Notes: generated by a model from the sequence alone, not told the origin. A DNA stretch of 64,000 nucleotides from Pseudomonas sp. Choline-02u-1 (GCF_002836515.1 NZ_PJBC01000065.1:496001-560000), one strand, 5' to 3'. Counted from the stretch's first letter, positions 33,994-43,293 are shown. A program made the numbers and translations.

Positions 33994-35202
33994 ATGCAGC
34001 GGCTGTATCGGAAACGCATCGTTCTGGGCGTCGGCGGCGGCATTGCGGCCTACAAGAGCGCCGATCTGGTTCGCCGCCTTATCGACCAGGGCGCTGAAGT
34101 GCGCGTGGTCATGACCCATGGCGGCGCCGAGTTCATTACCCCGCTGACCATGCAGGCCCTGTCGGGCCACCCGGTGCACCTCGACTTGCTCGACCCGGCC
34201 GCCGAAGCCGCGATGGGCCATATCGAGCTGGCGAAGTGGGCCGATCTGGTGCTGATCGCCCCGGCCACCGCCGACCTGATTGCGCGCCTGGCGCAAGGCA
34301 TCGCCAACGATTTGCTGACCACGCTGGTGCTGGCCACCGATGCCGTCGTGGCCGTCGCGCCGGCGATGAATCAGGCGATGTGGCGCGACCCGGCCACTCA
34401 GGCCAACCTGCAACTGCTGGAAAGCCGTGGCCTGAAGACCTTCGGCCCGGCGTCCGGCAGCCAGGCCTGCGGCGACGTCGGCATGGGCCGCATGATGGAG
34501 GCCACCGATCTGGCGCTGCTCGCCGCCGATTGCTTCCAGCGCCTGGCCCTGACCGGCAAGCATGTGGTGATCACCGCCGGCCCCACCCAGGAAAACATCG
34601 ACCCAGTGCGCTACATCACCAACCACAGCTCCGGCAAGATGGGCTTTGCCCTCGCCGAAGCGGCCGTGGAAGCCGGCGCCCGCGTCACTTTGATCAGCGG
34701 CCCGGTGCACTTGCCGACGCCAGATCGTGTAACGCGGATCGACGTGGTCAGCGCCCGCGACATGCTCGCCGCCTGCGAATCGGCCATGCCATGCGACGTG
34801 TTCATCTCGTCGGCTGCGGTGGCGGACTACCGGCCGGAAGTCGTCGCGCCACATAAACTCAAGAAAGATCCTACGAGCGGTGACGGCTTCGTCCTGCAAA
34901 TGGTGCGCAACCCGGACATCCTCGCCACCATCGCGACCCGTCCCGACCGTCCGTTCAGTGTCGGCTTCGCCGCCGAAACCGAACACCTGCTCGACTACGC
35001 TGCACGCAAGCTGAAGGACAAGAATCTCGATTTGATCGTCGCCAACGACGTCGCCAACCCGAGCATCGGCTTCAACAGTGAAGAGAACGCCTGCAGCGTC
35101 ATCGACCGTGAGCTGCACGCCACGGTTTTCGCCCAGACCAGCAAGAGCAAGATTGCTCGCCAACTGGTTACTTTTATCGCCGAACGTCTGAACCAGGTTT
35201 AA
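33994..35202 (+). CDS. coaBC: Bifunctional phosphopantothenoylcysteine decarboxylase/synthetase
   Basis: 402 aa flavoprotein making 4'-phosphopantetheine for CoA. The CoaC half (1-190) has GVGGGIAAYKSADLVRRL, the FMN-site region with APATADLIARLAQG and PAMNQAMW. The CoaB half (191-402) begins VVITAGPTQENIDPVRYITNHSSG (in segments) and contains AAVADYRPE and KLKK for CTP-dependent ligation. The start at 33994 was chosen for its AAAGGCAG site and match to family length; the open frame extends upstream without support. Divergent from radC, followed 5 bp later by dut. Confidence 0.96.
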   Translation: MQRLYRKRIVLGVGGGIAAYKSADLVRRLIDQGAEVRVVMTHGGAEFITPLTMQALSGHPVHLDLLDPAAEAAMGHIELAKWADLVLIAPATADLIARLAQGIANDLLTTLVLATDAVVAVAPAMNQAMWRDPATQANLQLLESRGLKTFGPASGSQACGDVGMGRMMEATDLALLAADCFQRLALTGKHVVITAGPTQENIDPVRYITNHSSGKMGFALAEAAVEAGARVTLISGPVHLPTPDRVTRIDVVSARDMLAACESAMPCDVFISSAAVADYRPEVVAPHKLKKDPTSGDGFVLQMVRNPDILATIATRPDRPFSVGFAAETEHLLDYAARKLKDKNLDLIVANDVANPSIGFNSEENACSVIDRELHATVFAQTSKSKIARQLVTFIAERLNQV

Positions 35203-35207
35203 TTTAC

Positions 35208-35663
35208 ATGCACGCTTTGCAAGCCAAGATCCTCGATCCACGCATCGGCACCGACTTCCCGCTGCCGCAATACGCCACGCCGGGCTCCGCCGGCCTCGAC
35301 CTGCGCGCCATGCTCGATCAGGACACCGTGATCAAGCCGGGTGAAACCGTGCTGATTCCCACCGGCCTGTCGGTCTACATCGGCGACCCGAATCTCGCTG
35401 CACTGATCCTGCCGCGCTCCGGCATGGGCCATAAACATGGCATCGTCCTGGGGAATCTGGTCGGCCTGATCGACTCCGACTACCAAGGCCCGCTGATGGT
35501 GTCCTGCTGGAACCGCGGCCAGAGCGACTTCACCATGACCGTCGGCGAACGCCTGGCGCAATTGGTGCTGGTGCCGGTGGTGCAGGCTCACTTTGAAATG
35601 GTTGAAGAGTTCGTCGAGACCGAGCGCGGCACCGGCGGCTTTGGCCACACTGGCACCAATTAA
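35208..35663 (+). CDS. dut: dUTP diphosphatase
   Basis: 151 aa homotrimeric dUTPase that hydrolyses dUTP to dUMP, supplying dTMP synthesis and keeping uracil out of DNA. All five motifs are present: GSAGLDLRA, PRSGMGHKHG, GLIDSDYQGPL, RLAQLVLVPV and the C-terminal RGTGGFGHTG arm. The coaBC-dut order is standard in gamma-proteobacteria. A REP pair after the stop probably serves as terminator. Confidence 0.97.
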   Translation: MHALQAKILDPRIGTDFPLPQYATPGSAGLDLRAMLDQDTVIKPGETVLIPTGLSVYIGDPNLAALILPRSGMGHKHGIVLGNLVGLIDSDYQGPLMVSCWNRGQSDFTMTVGERLAQLVLVPVVQAHFEMVEEFVETERGTGGFGHTGTN

Positions 35664-35964
35664 CTGAATACCCCCTGTACGAGCTGCCGCAGGCTGCGAT
35701 CTTTTGACTTTGTTTTTTCAAGATCAAGATCAAAAGATCCCAGCCTGCGGCAGCTCCTTCACGGAAATTTGTACAGATTCGCCTGAACGGTTAAGCGCGG
35801 AAAATCAAGGTTTTGCCAGTCGCGAGCCCGGCCAGCCGAGGCGTCATGGCCCTTTCATAGCACGAACTCTCTGTGCAAAACGCCGTCATACCCTTCAGTT
35901 TGAGCCTGCCGTCGAACATTTCGCCGGCCTGTCCCGCCCTTTCCGAGATGGAGCATGTCCACAG
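35664..35964. other. dut-algC intergenic region
   Basis: 301 bp. Contains the REP pair (35675-35757), then a stretch that would carry the algC promoter. The algC frame stays open back to 35704, but the coding start is placed at 35965. No further feature recognised. Confidence 0.5.
35675..35757. repeat. REP repeat pair (inverted)
   Basis: Two inverted copies of GAGCTGCCGCAGGCTGCGAT with a short spacer, each ending in GATCTTTTGA/TCAAAAGATC-like bases. Pseudomonas REP type; can form a long hairpin downstream of dut. Confidence 0.85.
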
Positions 35965-37362
35965 ATGAGCACCCCCGCCAAAATCGCCCCTAAGCTGCCT
36001 GACAGCATTTTCCGCGCCTATGACATTCGTGGCACCGTGCCGGATTTTCTCAACGGTGAAACCGCTTACTGGATCGGCCGCGCCATCGGCTCGCAGAGCC
36101 TGGCCCAGGGCGAACCGAATGTGTCGGTCGGTCGCGACGGTCGCCTGTCTGGCCCGGAACTGGTCGCGGAACTCATTCGCGGCATCGCCGAAAGTGGTTG
36201 CCACGTCAGCGATGTGGGCCTGGTACCAACGCCAGCGCTGTACTACGCCGCCAACGTGCTGGCCGGCAAGTCCGGGGTGATGCTCACCGGTAGCCACAAC
36301 CCTTCGAATTACAACGGTTTCAAGATCGTGATCGCCGGCGACACCCTCGCCAACGAACAGATCCAGGTGCTGCACGAGCGCATCAAGAACAATGACCTGA
36401 GCACTGGCCAGGGCAGCGTCACTCAGGTTGAAATTCTCGACCGTTACAACACCGAAATCGTCCAGGACATCAAACTCGCCCGTCGTCTGAAAGTCGTGGT
36501 CGACTGCGGCAACGGCGCGGCCGGTGTGATCGCTCCGCAACTGATCGAAGCGCTGAACTGCGAAGTCATCCCGCTGTTCTGCGAAGTCGACGGCAACTTC
36601 CCGAACCATCACCCGGATCCGGGCAAACCGGAAAACCTTGTCGACCTGATCGCCAAGGTCAAGGAAACCAACGCCGATATCGGCCTGGCTTTTGACGGTG
36701 ACGGCGACCGCGTCGGTGTGGTGACCAACACCGGCAGCATCGTCTACCCGGATCGCCTGCTGATGCTGTTTGCTCGCGACGTAGTGGCTCGAAATCCGGA
36801 CGCGGAGATCATCTTCGACGTCAAATGCACCCGTCGCCTGGTGCCGCTGATCAAGGAATACGGCGGTCGGCCGCTAATGTGGAAGACCGGTCACTCGTTG
36901 ATCAAGAAGAAAATGAAGCAATCCGGCGCGCTGTTGGCCGGCGAAATGAGCGGGCACATCTTCTTCAAGGAGCGCTGGTTCGGTTTCGACGACGGCATCT
37001 ACAGCGCCGCACGTCTGCTGGAGATCCTCAGCAAGGAAAAATCCACTGCGGAAGAGCTGTTTGCGACCTTCCCGAACGATATTTCCACGCCGGAGATCAA
37101 TATCCATGTGACCGAAGAGAGCAAATTCAGCATCATTGATGCACTGCACGATGCTCAGTGGGGCGAAGGCGCCGACCTGACCACCATCGACGGCGTGCGG
37201 GTCGATTACGCCAAAGGCTGGGGCCTGGTGCGCGCGTCCAACACCACACCGGTGCTGGTGCTGCGTTTCGAGGCCGATGACGAGGCTGAATTGCAGCGCA
37301 TCAAGGATGTATTCCACGCCCAACTTAAACGCGTTGCACCTGATCTCCAACTACCGTTCTGA
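35965..37362 (+). CDS. algC: Phosphomannomutase/phosphoglucomutase
   Basis: 465 aa enzyme interconverting mannose or glucose 1- and 6-phosphates for alginate, LPS and rhamnolipid sugars. It shows the N-terminal FRAYDIRG, catalytic phosphoserine loop GVMLTGSHNPSNYNG, Mg-binding DGDGDRVG and sugar-binding GEMSGHIFF. The start at 35965 matches the usual 463-466 aa AlgC and has GGAG upstream. Followed 17 bp later by argB, the usual Pseudomonas order. Confidence 0.96.
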   Translation: MSTPAKIAPKLPDSIFRAYDIRGTVPDFLNGETAYWIGRAIGSQSLAQGEPNVSVGRDGRLSGPELVAELIRGIAESGCHVSDVGLVPTPALYYAANVLAGKSGVMLTGSHNPSNYNGFKIVIAGDTLANEQIQVLHERIKNNDLSTGQGSVTQVEILDRYNTEIVQDIKLARRLKVVVDCGNGAAGVIAPQLIEALNCEVIPLFCEVDGNFPNHHPDPGKPENLVDLIAKVKETNADIGLAFDGDGDRVGVVTNTGSIVYPDRLLMLFARDVVARNPDAEIIFDVKCTRRLVPLIKEYGGRPLMWKTGHSLIKKKMKQSGALLAGEMSGHIFFKERWFGFDDGIYSAARLLEILSKEKSTAEELFATFPNDISTPEINIHVTEESKFSIIDALHDAQWGEGADLTTIDGVRVDYAKGWGLVRASNTTPVLVLRFEADDEAELQRIKDVFHAQLKRVAPDLQLPF

Positions 37363-37379
37363 TCCACCCGGAGCCCTGA

Positions 37380-38285
37380 ATGACCCTCGAACGCGAAGCC
37401 GCCGCCAACACTGCCAAGGTCCTGTCCGAAGCGCTGCCTTACATCCGACGCTATGTCGGCAAGACCCTGGTGATCAAATACGGCGGCAACGCGATGGAAA
37501 GCGAGGAGCTGAAAACCGGCTTCGCCCGCGACATCGTGCTGATGAAAGCCGTAGGCATAAACCCGGTGGTCGTGCACGGTGGCGGCCCGCAGATCGGTGA
37601 TCTGCTCAAGCGCCTGTCGATTGAAAGCCATTTCGTCGACGGCATGCGCGTCACCGACGCCGCGACCATGGACGTTGTGGAAATGGTCTTGGGCGGTCAG
37701 GTCAACAAGAGCATCGTCAACCTGATCAACCGCCACGGCGGCAGCGCCATCGGCCTGACCGGTAAAGACGCCGGGCTGATTCGCGCGAAGAAGCTCACCG
37801 TTTCCCGCCAGACCCCGGAGATGACCCAACCGGAAATCATCGACATCGGTCATGTCGGCGAAGTGGTCGGTATCAACACCGAACTGCTGAACCTGCTGGT
37901 CAAGGGCAACTTCATCCCGGTGATCGCGCCGATCGGCGTCGGTGAAAACGGCGAGTCTTACAACATCAATGCGGATTTGGTGGCGGGTAAGGTTGCCGAA
38001 GCGCTGAAGGCTGAGAAGCTGATGCTGCTGACCAACATCGCCGGCCTGATGGACAAGTCGGGCACCGTATTGACCGGCCTGAGCACGCAGCAGGTCGACG
38101 ACCTGATCGCCGACGGCACGATCTATGGCGGCATGCTGCCGAAGATCCGCTGCGCACTGGAAGCGGTTCAGGGCGGTGTTGGCAGTTCGCTGATCATCGA
38201 TGGTCGCGTGCCGAATGCGATCCTGCTGGAAATCTTCACTGACACCGGCGTGGGTACGCTGATCAGCAATCGCAAGCGTCCATGA
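37380..38285 (+). CDS. argB: Acetylglutamate kinase
   Basis: 301 aa amino-acid kinase catalysing the second step of arginine synthesis (ATP + N-acetylglutamate). ATP-site glycine loops KYGGNAM (about 36-42) and VVHGGGPQIG (about 64-73), the substrate region VDGMRVTDAATMDVVEM and GGMLPKIRCALEAV near the C-terminus. The N-terminal helix before KYGG is the type that mediates hexamer formation and arginine feedback inhibition. GGAG lies upstream of the ATG. Confidence 0.97.
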   Translation: MTLEREAAANTAKVLSEALPYIRRYVGKTLVIKYGGNAMESEELKTGFARDIVLMKAVGINPVVVHGGGPQIGDLLKRLSIESHFVDGMRVTDAATMDVVEMVLGGQVNKSIVNLINRHGGSAIGLTGKDAGLIRAKKLTVSRQTPEMTQPEIIDIGHVGEVVGINTELLNLLVKGNFIPVIAPIGVGENGESYNINADLVAGKVAEALKAEKLMLLTNIAGLMDKSGTVLTGLSTQQVDDLIADGTIYGGMLPKIRCALEAVQGGVGSSLIIDGRVPNAILLEIFTDTGVGTLISNRKRP

Positions 38286-38303
38286 TCGCTAATCGCTGAA
38301 AGC

Positions 38304-38395
38304 AAAAGATCGCAGCCTTCAGCAGCTCCTACAGGGATTTCGTACAGACGAGAACCCGCTTTCTGTAGGAATTGCCGCAGGCTGCGATCTTTTTG
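38304..38395. repeat. REP repeat pair (inverted, diverged)
   Basis: AAAGATCGCAGCCTTCAGCAG... and its inverted partner TTGCCGCAGGCTGCGATCTTT, separated by about 30 bp, just after argB. Confidence 0.75.
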
Positions 38396-38494
38396 GCCGC
38401 GAAGGAAACGCCTGACTCGACATAGCGAAACGTCCGACATCCCCCCAGAACAAATCGCCCTAGGATCTTCCCTTCATTCAGTGGAGATCTTCCC

Positions 38495-38707
38495 ATGCAA
38501 AAAGACAGCGTTCCTTACGGCAGTGACATTTCGGCTGGCACTTACGCCTGCGTGGACTGTGGCCGAGAGTATTCAGGCCCCTCGCAAACTTCGATGCCGC
38601 CCTGCCCTGACTTCACGCAAGCGTCTCATCCTCTCAAGGGCTGGAAAGTCCTGCGCGGGCAAGGAGACGCACCGCAGGATCCCTATCCAGCAACCAGCGA
38701 CAAATAA
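38495..38707 (+). CDS. Small zinc-ribbon protein (70 aa)
   Basis: Encodes MQKDSVPYGSDISAGTYACV... with the knuckle CVDCGREYSG and a downstream CPD, giving a probable three- or four-ligand zinc site. GGAG lies directly upstream of the ATG. It resembles short zinc-ribbon proteins of unknown role widespread in Pseudomonas. No partner gene is suggested by context. Confidence 0.7.
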   Translation: MQKDSVPYGSDISAGTYACVDCGREYSGPSQTSMPPCPDFTQASHPLKGWKVLRGQGDAPQDPYPATSDK

Positions 38708-38724
38708 CCCGGAGCGCCTGAGCC

Positions 38725-39297
38725 ATGCGGATCTCGTTCACGATCGACGCCGACGCTTTCGAGCAGGAACAGAAGGAGCCGGTGAAAAAGACCTTGCGCA
38801 TCGGCGACGCCGAAATCGCCCACGCACTGGAGCGGATCGCCAAGGCGAGCCTGACTGAATACCTGAAAATGCTGGTCGAGGGCGGCATGCCCAGCCGGGC
38901 CGACGAAGCCAAACAGGATCGTCTGCTGTATCTGATTCAGAGCTACTTCGGGCAAACGCTGCCGACCGAATCGCAGATCTCGACGATCTTTCAACTGACC
39001 CAGAGCCAAAGCAAAACCCTGCTGAAGAATACTGTTTCACGCTTTCGCAACCAGCTCGACGACATCCTGCAGCACAGCATGCGCGCGGTGATCGAGTCTG
39101 CCGAACATGCGCAAAACGTGTTCCTGGTGGTGATCAGCTCGGACGTGATTCGCGATGAGCTGAACATGCTCATCACCCAAAACGAGCCGACGTTCAAACC
39201 CATCACCAAGCGAAAGGGCAGCGCCGGACAGTTCGAGATCAGCGAAGATTCCCACGCATTGCTCTGCGCAACGCTGGGCCTGAATGCCGTTCAGTGA
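38725..39297 (+). CDS. Hypothetical protein (190 aa), accessory pair gene 1
   Basis: Soluble and mainly helical (AEIAHALERIAKASLTEYLKML, SRFRNQLDDILQHSMRAVIESAE). A short C-terminal region after KPITKRKGSAGQFEISEDSHALLC. The middle segment QISTIFQLTQSQSKTLLKN resembles a helix-turn-helix, so DNA binding is possible. It overlaps the next gene by 14 bp. Located between argB and pyrE, where many pseudomonads have nothing. Function unknown. Confidence 0.65.
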   Translation: MRISFTIDADAFEQEQKEPVKKTLRIGDAEIAHALERIAKASLTEYLKMLVEGGMPSRADEAKQDRLLYLIQSYFGQTLPTESQISTIFQLTQSQSKTLLKNTVSRFRNQLDDILQHSMRAVIESAEHAQNVFLVVISSDVIRDELNMLITQNEPTFKPITKRKGSAGQFEISEDSHALLCATLGLNAVQ

Positions 39298-39667
39298 CAT
39301 TGTCGCGGTCAGCGGCTTGCTGCTGACCCTGACCACGTTCATGTTCAACCTGGCGTGGCCGGCGCTCAACGAAGCGCTGGCTGAGGATCAATATCAAAAG
39401 GGTTCGCAGGGCCGAAAACGCAGTCGAGACAAGGTGATGGCTGCTTTCTACTGGCGAGCATTGCCATTGACGTGCGCTTTCGTGGCGTTGTTCTACGTCA
39501 ACTTGCCGGCAGCGGTTCGCATCATCGGCAGCAGCACGCTGGATCTGTGGGATTTCGATGTGGATCGCACGCTGTACGTGATGGTGGTAGCTGCGCTGCT
39601 GGTATTCGCGCTGGTCAATGTTGGACTCGCGCTGAGGCTGCTCGGCAAATGGCGCAAATTGCGTTAG
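39284..39667 (+). CDS. Small membrane protein (127 aa), accessory pair gene 2
   Basis: Three hydrophobic helices (about 5-28, 58-80 and 96-117) with a basic cytosolic loop YQKGSQGRKRSRDK. It overlaps the upstream gene by 14 bp, so the two are probably coupled and work together: a soluble, possibly DNA-binding protein plus a membrane protein. No family recognised. A REP pair follows at once. Confidence 0.6.
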   Translation: MPFSDIVAVSGLLLTLTTFMFNLAWPALNEALAEDQYQKGSQGRKRSRDKVMAAFYWRALPLTCAFVALFYVNLPAAVRIIGSSTLDLWDFDVDRTLYVMVVAALLVFALVNVGLALRLLGKWRKLR

Positions 39668-39672
39668 CCCCC

Positions 39673-39761
39673 CCTGTAGGAGCTGCCGAAGGCTGCGATC
39701 TTTTGATTTTGTTTTGTCAGATCAAGATCAAAAGATCGCAGCCTTCGGCAGCTCCTGCAGG
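39673..39761. repeat. REP repeat pair (inverted)
   Basis: CTGTAGGAGCTGCCGAAGG and its inverted partner CCTTCGGCAGCTCCTGCAG, each with the GCGATCTTTTGAT extension. Lies between convergent genes and can act as terminator for both. Confidence 0.85.
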
Positions 39762-39767
39762 TTCGTC

Positions 39768-40412
39768 TCAGACGCCAAACTGGGCGCGATAGGCTTCGAC
39801 GGCTGGCAAGTGCTGCTTGAGCTGCGGATCGTCGGCGAGGAACTCCAGCACCTGATTCAGCGAAACAATGCTGATCACCGGAATGCCGAAGTCGCGCTCG
39901 ACTTCCTGGATCGCCGACAACTCGCCGTTGCCTCGCTCCTGACGATTCAGCGCGATCAGCACGCCGGCTGCCTTGGCGCCGTCTTGGGAAGCGATGATCT
40001 GCATCACCTCGCGAATGGCGGTGCCGGCGGTGATCACATCGTCGATGATCAAGACTTCACCAGTCAGCGGTGCGCCGACCAGGCTGCCACCCTCGCCGTG
40101 GGCCTTGGCTTCCTTGCGATTGAAGCACCATGGCAGGTCGCGGCCGTGATGTTCGGCCAGCGCAACGGCGGTAGTCGCCGCCAGCGGAATGCCTTTGTAA
40201 GCCGGGCCAAACAGAACGTCGAAGGGGATGCCGCTTTCGGCAATGGCGGCAGCGTAGAAACGCCCCAGTTGCGCCAGGGCCGAACCCGAGTTGAACAGGC
40301 CGGCGTTGAAGAAGTAAGGACTGGTGCGCCCGGACTTCAGGGTGAACTCACCGAAGCGCAAAACGCCGCGATCGATGGCAAAACGAATGAAATCGCGCTG
40401 ATACGCTTGCAT
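39768..40412 (-). CDS. pyrE: Orotate phosphoribosyltransferase
   Basis: 214 aa enzyme joining orotate and PRPP to give OMP in pyrimidine synthesis. N-terminal FTLKSGRTSPYFFNAG binds orotate and PRPP. FGPAYKGIPLA and the PRPP motif VLIIDDVITAGTA are intact. The start at 40412 follows GGGG and gives the usual length. Divergent from crc as in other pseudomonads, with 82 bp between. Confidence 0.97.
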   Translation of the reverse strand: MQAYQRDFIRFAIDRGVLRFGEFTLKSGRTSPYFFNAGLFNSGSALAQLGRFYAAAIAESGIPFDVLFGPAYKGIPLAATTAVALAEHHGRDLPWCFNRKEAKAHGEGGSLVGAPLTGEVLIIDDVITAGTAIREVMQIIASQDGAKAAGVLIALNRQERGNGELSAIQEVERDFGIPVISIVSLNQVLEFLADDPQLKQHLPAVEAYRAQFGV

Positions 40413-40494
40413 GAAAAAAACCCCAAATACCACGGATTTAGCTAATTAGCTTGACGCCGTGTATCATACACGCACGCGATTTTTGGGGCCATTT

Positions 40495-41274
40495 ATGCGG
40501 ATCATCAGTGTGAACGTCAATGGTATTCAGGCGGCAGTCGAGCGCGGTTTGCTCAGTTGGCTGCAAGCCCAGAATGCCGACGTCATCTGCCTGCAGGACA
40601 CCCGTGCCTCCGCCTTTGAACTGGATGACCCAGCCTTCCAACTGGATGGCTACTTCCTTTATGCCTGCGATGCTGAAGTCCCTGCCCAAGGCGGCGTGGC
40701 TTTGTATTCGCGGTTGCAACCGAAGGCTGTCATCAGCGGTCTCGGTTTCGAGACGGCCGACCGCTACGGGCGCTACCTGCAAGCAGATTTCGACAAAGTC
40801 AGTATTGCCACCTTGCTGTTTCCTTCGGGGATGAACGGCGATGAGGACTTGAACCAGAAGTTCAAGCTCATGGACGACTTCGGCAAGTACCTGGACAAAC
40901 AGCGACGCAAACGTCGCGAGTACATTTATTGTGGCTCGCTGTACGTTGCGCAGCAGAAACTCGACATCAAGAACTGGCGCGACAGCCAGCAATCTCCAGG
41001 TTTCCTGGCGCCGGAACGCGCCTGGATGGACGAGATTGTCGGCAACATGGGCTATGTCGATGCGTTGCGTGAAGTCAGTCGTGAAGGTGACCAGTACAGC
41101 TGGTGGCCGGATAACGAACAGGCCGAAATGCTCAATCTGGGCTGGCGTTTTGATTACCAGATCCTGACCCCGGGCCTGCGTCGTTCGGTGCGCAGCGCAC
41201 GCCTGCCGCGTCAGCCCCGGTTCTCGCAGCACGCGCCATTGATCGTCGACTACGACTGGACGCTGACTATTTAA
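40495..41274 (+). CDS. crc: Catabolite repression control protein
   Basis: 259 aa protein of the exonuclease III/EEP fold. It starts MRIISVNVNGIQAAVERG and keeps the fold signatures (DVICLQDTRA, GWRFDYQILT), but typical AP-endonuclease catalytic residues are altered, as known for Crc. It acts with Hfq on A-rich motifs in mRNAs to repress secondary carbon use. The start at 40495 was chosen because TTGGGG precedes it; an in-frame GTG at 40459 lies close to the pyrE side. A terminator follows. Confidence 0.96.
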   Translation: MRIISVNVNGIQAAVERGLLSWLQAQNADVICLQDTRASAFELDDPAFQLDGYFLYACDAEVPAQGGVALYSRLQPKAVISGLGFETADRYGRYLQADFDKVSIATLLFPSGMNGDEDLNQKFKLMDDFGKYLDKQRRKRREYIYCGSLYVAQQKLDIKNWRDSQQSPGFLAPERAWMDEIVGNMGYVDALREVSREGDQYSWWPDNEQAEMLNLGWRFDYQILTPGLRRSVRSARLPRQPRFSQHAPLIVDYDWTLTI

Positions 41275-41296
41275 GCGTCGTAAGCGCAGCCAAAGA

Positions 41297-41329
41297 AAAT
41301 GCCCGCATCGTGAGACGCGGGCATTTTTC
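41297..41329 (+). terminator. crc terminator
   Basis: AAATGCCCGC/GCGGGCATTT stem with a 10-nt loop and T tract, 23 bp after the stop. The mirrored A-rich start lets it serve the converging gltS too. Confidence 0.8.
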
Positions 41330-41342
41330 ATGGGCGCCCTAT

Positions 41343-42551
41343 CTAGACCGCCGCGAAGAATGGCAACGTCAGGTACAGCTTGATCACGATGACGTTCACG
41401 ATATCGATGAAGAACGCTCCCACCATCGGCACCACCAGAAAGGCAATCTGTGACGGCCCGTAGCGTTGCGTCACTGCTTGCATATTGGCAATGGCCGTCG
41501 GCGTGGCACCGAGACCGAAGCCGCAATGGCCAGCAGCGAGCACAGCGGCATCATAGTTACTGCCCATTACCCGGAACGTCACGAAAATCGCGAACAGCGC
41601 CATGACCAATGCCTGCACGGCCAGAATAATGAAGATCGGCAACGCCAGCGCCGCCAGATCCCAAAGCTTCAGTGACATCAACGCGATCGCCAAAAACAAC
41701 GAGAGGCTTACGTTGCCCAGCACTGAGACCTCGCGCTCGAATACCTGATACAAACCGAGCGCTGACAACCCGTTACGCAACATCACGCCCACAAACAGAA
41801 CGCAAACAAACGTCGGCAGCTCGAAGGCAGTGCCCTGCAGCAAGCCATTCAAAAGATTGCCTGCGAGCAGGCTGACCGCAATCAACGCCAGTGTTTCAAC
41901 GAACGAAAAAGGTGTGATCGAACGCTCTTTGTTTGGCTGTTCAAAACCTTTTGGCAGTCGCGGCGCTTGTTGCGCACTGCAGCCCGGCACTTGCACACGC
42001 TTGATCAGCAAGCGGGCGACGGGCCCGCCGATCAGCCCACCCAGGACCAGACCGAACGTCGCGGAGGCCAGCGCCAGCTCCGAAGCCGAGGCCAGACCAT
42101 ATTTCTCGCTGAACACCGCGCCCCATGCAGCACCAGTTCCGTGGCCACCGGCCAGCGTGATCGAGCCCGTCAGCAAGCCCATTAAAGGGTCGAGCCCGAG
42201 CAGGGTTGCCAAGCCGATTCCCATGGCGTTCTGCACCACCAGCAAGCCAATGACCGCCAACAGGAAAATGCCGACAATGCGGCCGCCCTTTTTCAGACTG
42301 GCAAGGTCGGCACTCAAGCCAATCGTGGCAAAGAACGCCAACATCAACGGTGTTTGCAATGATGTATCGAAGCGAACTTCAATATCGAAAGTGCGCAATA
42401 TCAACAAAAGCACGGCAACCACCAGGCCGCCCGCTACCGGTTCAGGAATGTTGTAACTTCGCAGAAAGCCAACACGCGTAACCAGTCCGCGTCCGAGCAA
42501 TAGCACTAAGGAAGCGGCTACGAGCGTGCCGTAAAAATCAAGCTGAATCAT
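41343..42551 (-). CDS. gltS: Sodium/glutamate symporter
   Basis: 402 aa inner-membrane symporter with about 10-12 helices in two inverted repeats. Family marks are NIPEPVAGG near the N-terminus, GGHGTGAAWG in the first re-entrant loop and GHCGFGLGATPTAIANM in the second. The start at 42551 (MIQLDFYGT) was chosen because the longer upstream frame adds a polar tail absent from the family. Brings in glutamate with Na+. Confidence 0.94.
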   Translation of the reverse strand: MIQLDFYGTLVAASLVLLLGRGLVTRVGFLRSYNIPEPVAGGLVVAVLLLILRTFDIEVRFDTSLQTPLMLAFFATIGLSADLASLKKGGRIVGIFLLAVIGLLVVQNAMGIGLATLLGLDPLMGLLTGSITLAGGHGTGAAWGAVFSEKYGLASASELALASATFGLVLGGLIGGPVARLLIKRVQVPGCSAQQAPRLPKGFEQPNKERSITPFSFVETLALIAVSLLAGNLLNGLLQGTAFELPTFVCVLFVGVMLRNGLSALGLYQVFEREVSVLGNVSLSLFLAIALMSLKLWDLAALALPIFIILAVQALVMALFAIFVTFRVMGSNYDAAVLAAGHCGFGLGATPTAIANMQAVTQRYGPSQIAFLVVPMVGAFFIDIVNVIVIKLYLTLPFFAAV

Positions 42552-42875
42552 GTGGATTATTCTTGCTATGTATTCACAAGGCGAGCTTTTACCCTGGGCC
42601 CGACGGGTGAAATGGCTGATCGTCTCAACACTGATTACTAGGGAATTCAAGTGCCTTCGATGGCTTGAACATATCGAAATGTTTCAGCGGAAACATTACA
42701 CCGAGCAACTTTAACAACCCGCTCGCGACACTAACAAGGACGGGGACAAACACTTGCCCGATAAGTTGTGACCAAAGATGTAACTGAAGAAATTCAGTTA
42801 ATAGATGCCAAACCGCACATCGACAACAGACTAGTCCTACAACAAAAACCCATTATTTAATTGCATAAATAAAAA
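42552..42875. other. gltS upstream region
   Basis: About 325 bp, AT-rich, between the gltS start and the end of the DUF4870 gene. Presumably holds the gltS promoter. No clear operator, RNA or gene seen. Confidence 0.4.
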
Positions 42876-42876
42876 A

Positions 42877-42896
42877 ATACCCCGACATCTCGGGGC
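42877..42896 (-). terminator. Terminator of the DUF4870 gene
   Basis: CCCCGA/TCGGGG stem (42879-42884/42889-42894) with a CATC loop, followed on the minus strand by a T tract. Confidence 0.75.
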
Positions 42897-42924
42897 ATTT
42901 CTGGTACTGCCATTCAGCGGACCA

Positions 42925-43293
42925 CTACTTGATCAGTCGCCAGGTGAACGGATATCTGTATGGGAAACCTTCGTTGGCCTTGACCCCTGCGATGATCGTC
43001 AGGACCAGTGCCGCAATCGCCAGCAAGCCAAACAGAAAGAAACCAATGATCAACAGCATGAGGAGGAAGCAGATCATCGAAGCAATGGCGACAGTGATCT
43101 GAAAATTCAGCGCCTCTTTGCCCTGCGCATCGATGAAAGGGTCCTTCTCACGCTTCATCTGCCACAGGATCAGCGGCCCGACGAGATTGCCGAACGGAAT
43201 CCAGATCCCCAGCAACGCGGACAAGTGACAGAACATCGCCCACTGGCGAACCTCCTGGCTCGGTTTGGGCAGCAACTCTTGCTCGTCACTCAT
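42925..43293 (-). CDS. DUF4870 family membrane protein
   Basis: 122 aa protein with three hydrophobic segments (about 25-45, 66-86, 88-108). It shows WIPFGNLVGPLILWQMKRE and KEALNFQIT, characteristic of DUF4870/Tic20-like small membrane proteins. The ATG at 43293 is preferred, with AAGGAGG 5 bp upstream. Just downstream of rph (25 bp), so possibly cotranscribed. Function unknown. Confidence 0.88.
   Translation of the reverse strand: MSDEQELLPKPSQEVRQWAMFCHLSALLGIWIPFGNLVGPLILWQMKREKDPFIDAQGKEALNFQITVAIASMICFLLMLLIIGFFLFGLLAIAALVLTIIAGVKANEGFPYRYPFTWRLIK

Noticed and set aside
33778..35241. 487-codon frame antisense to coaBC
   Set aside because: Same artefact; coaBC motifs are complete on the plus strand.
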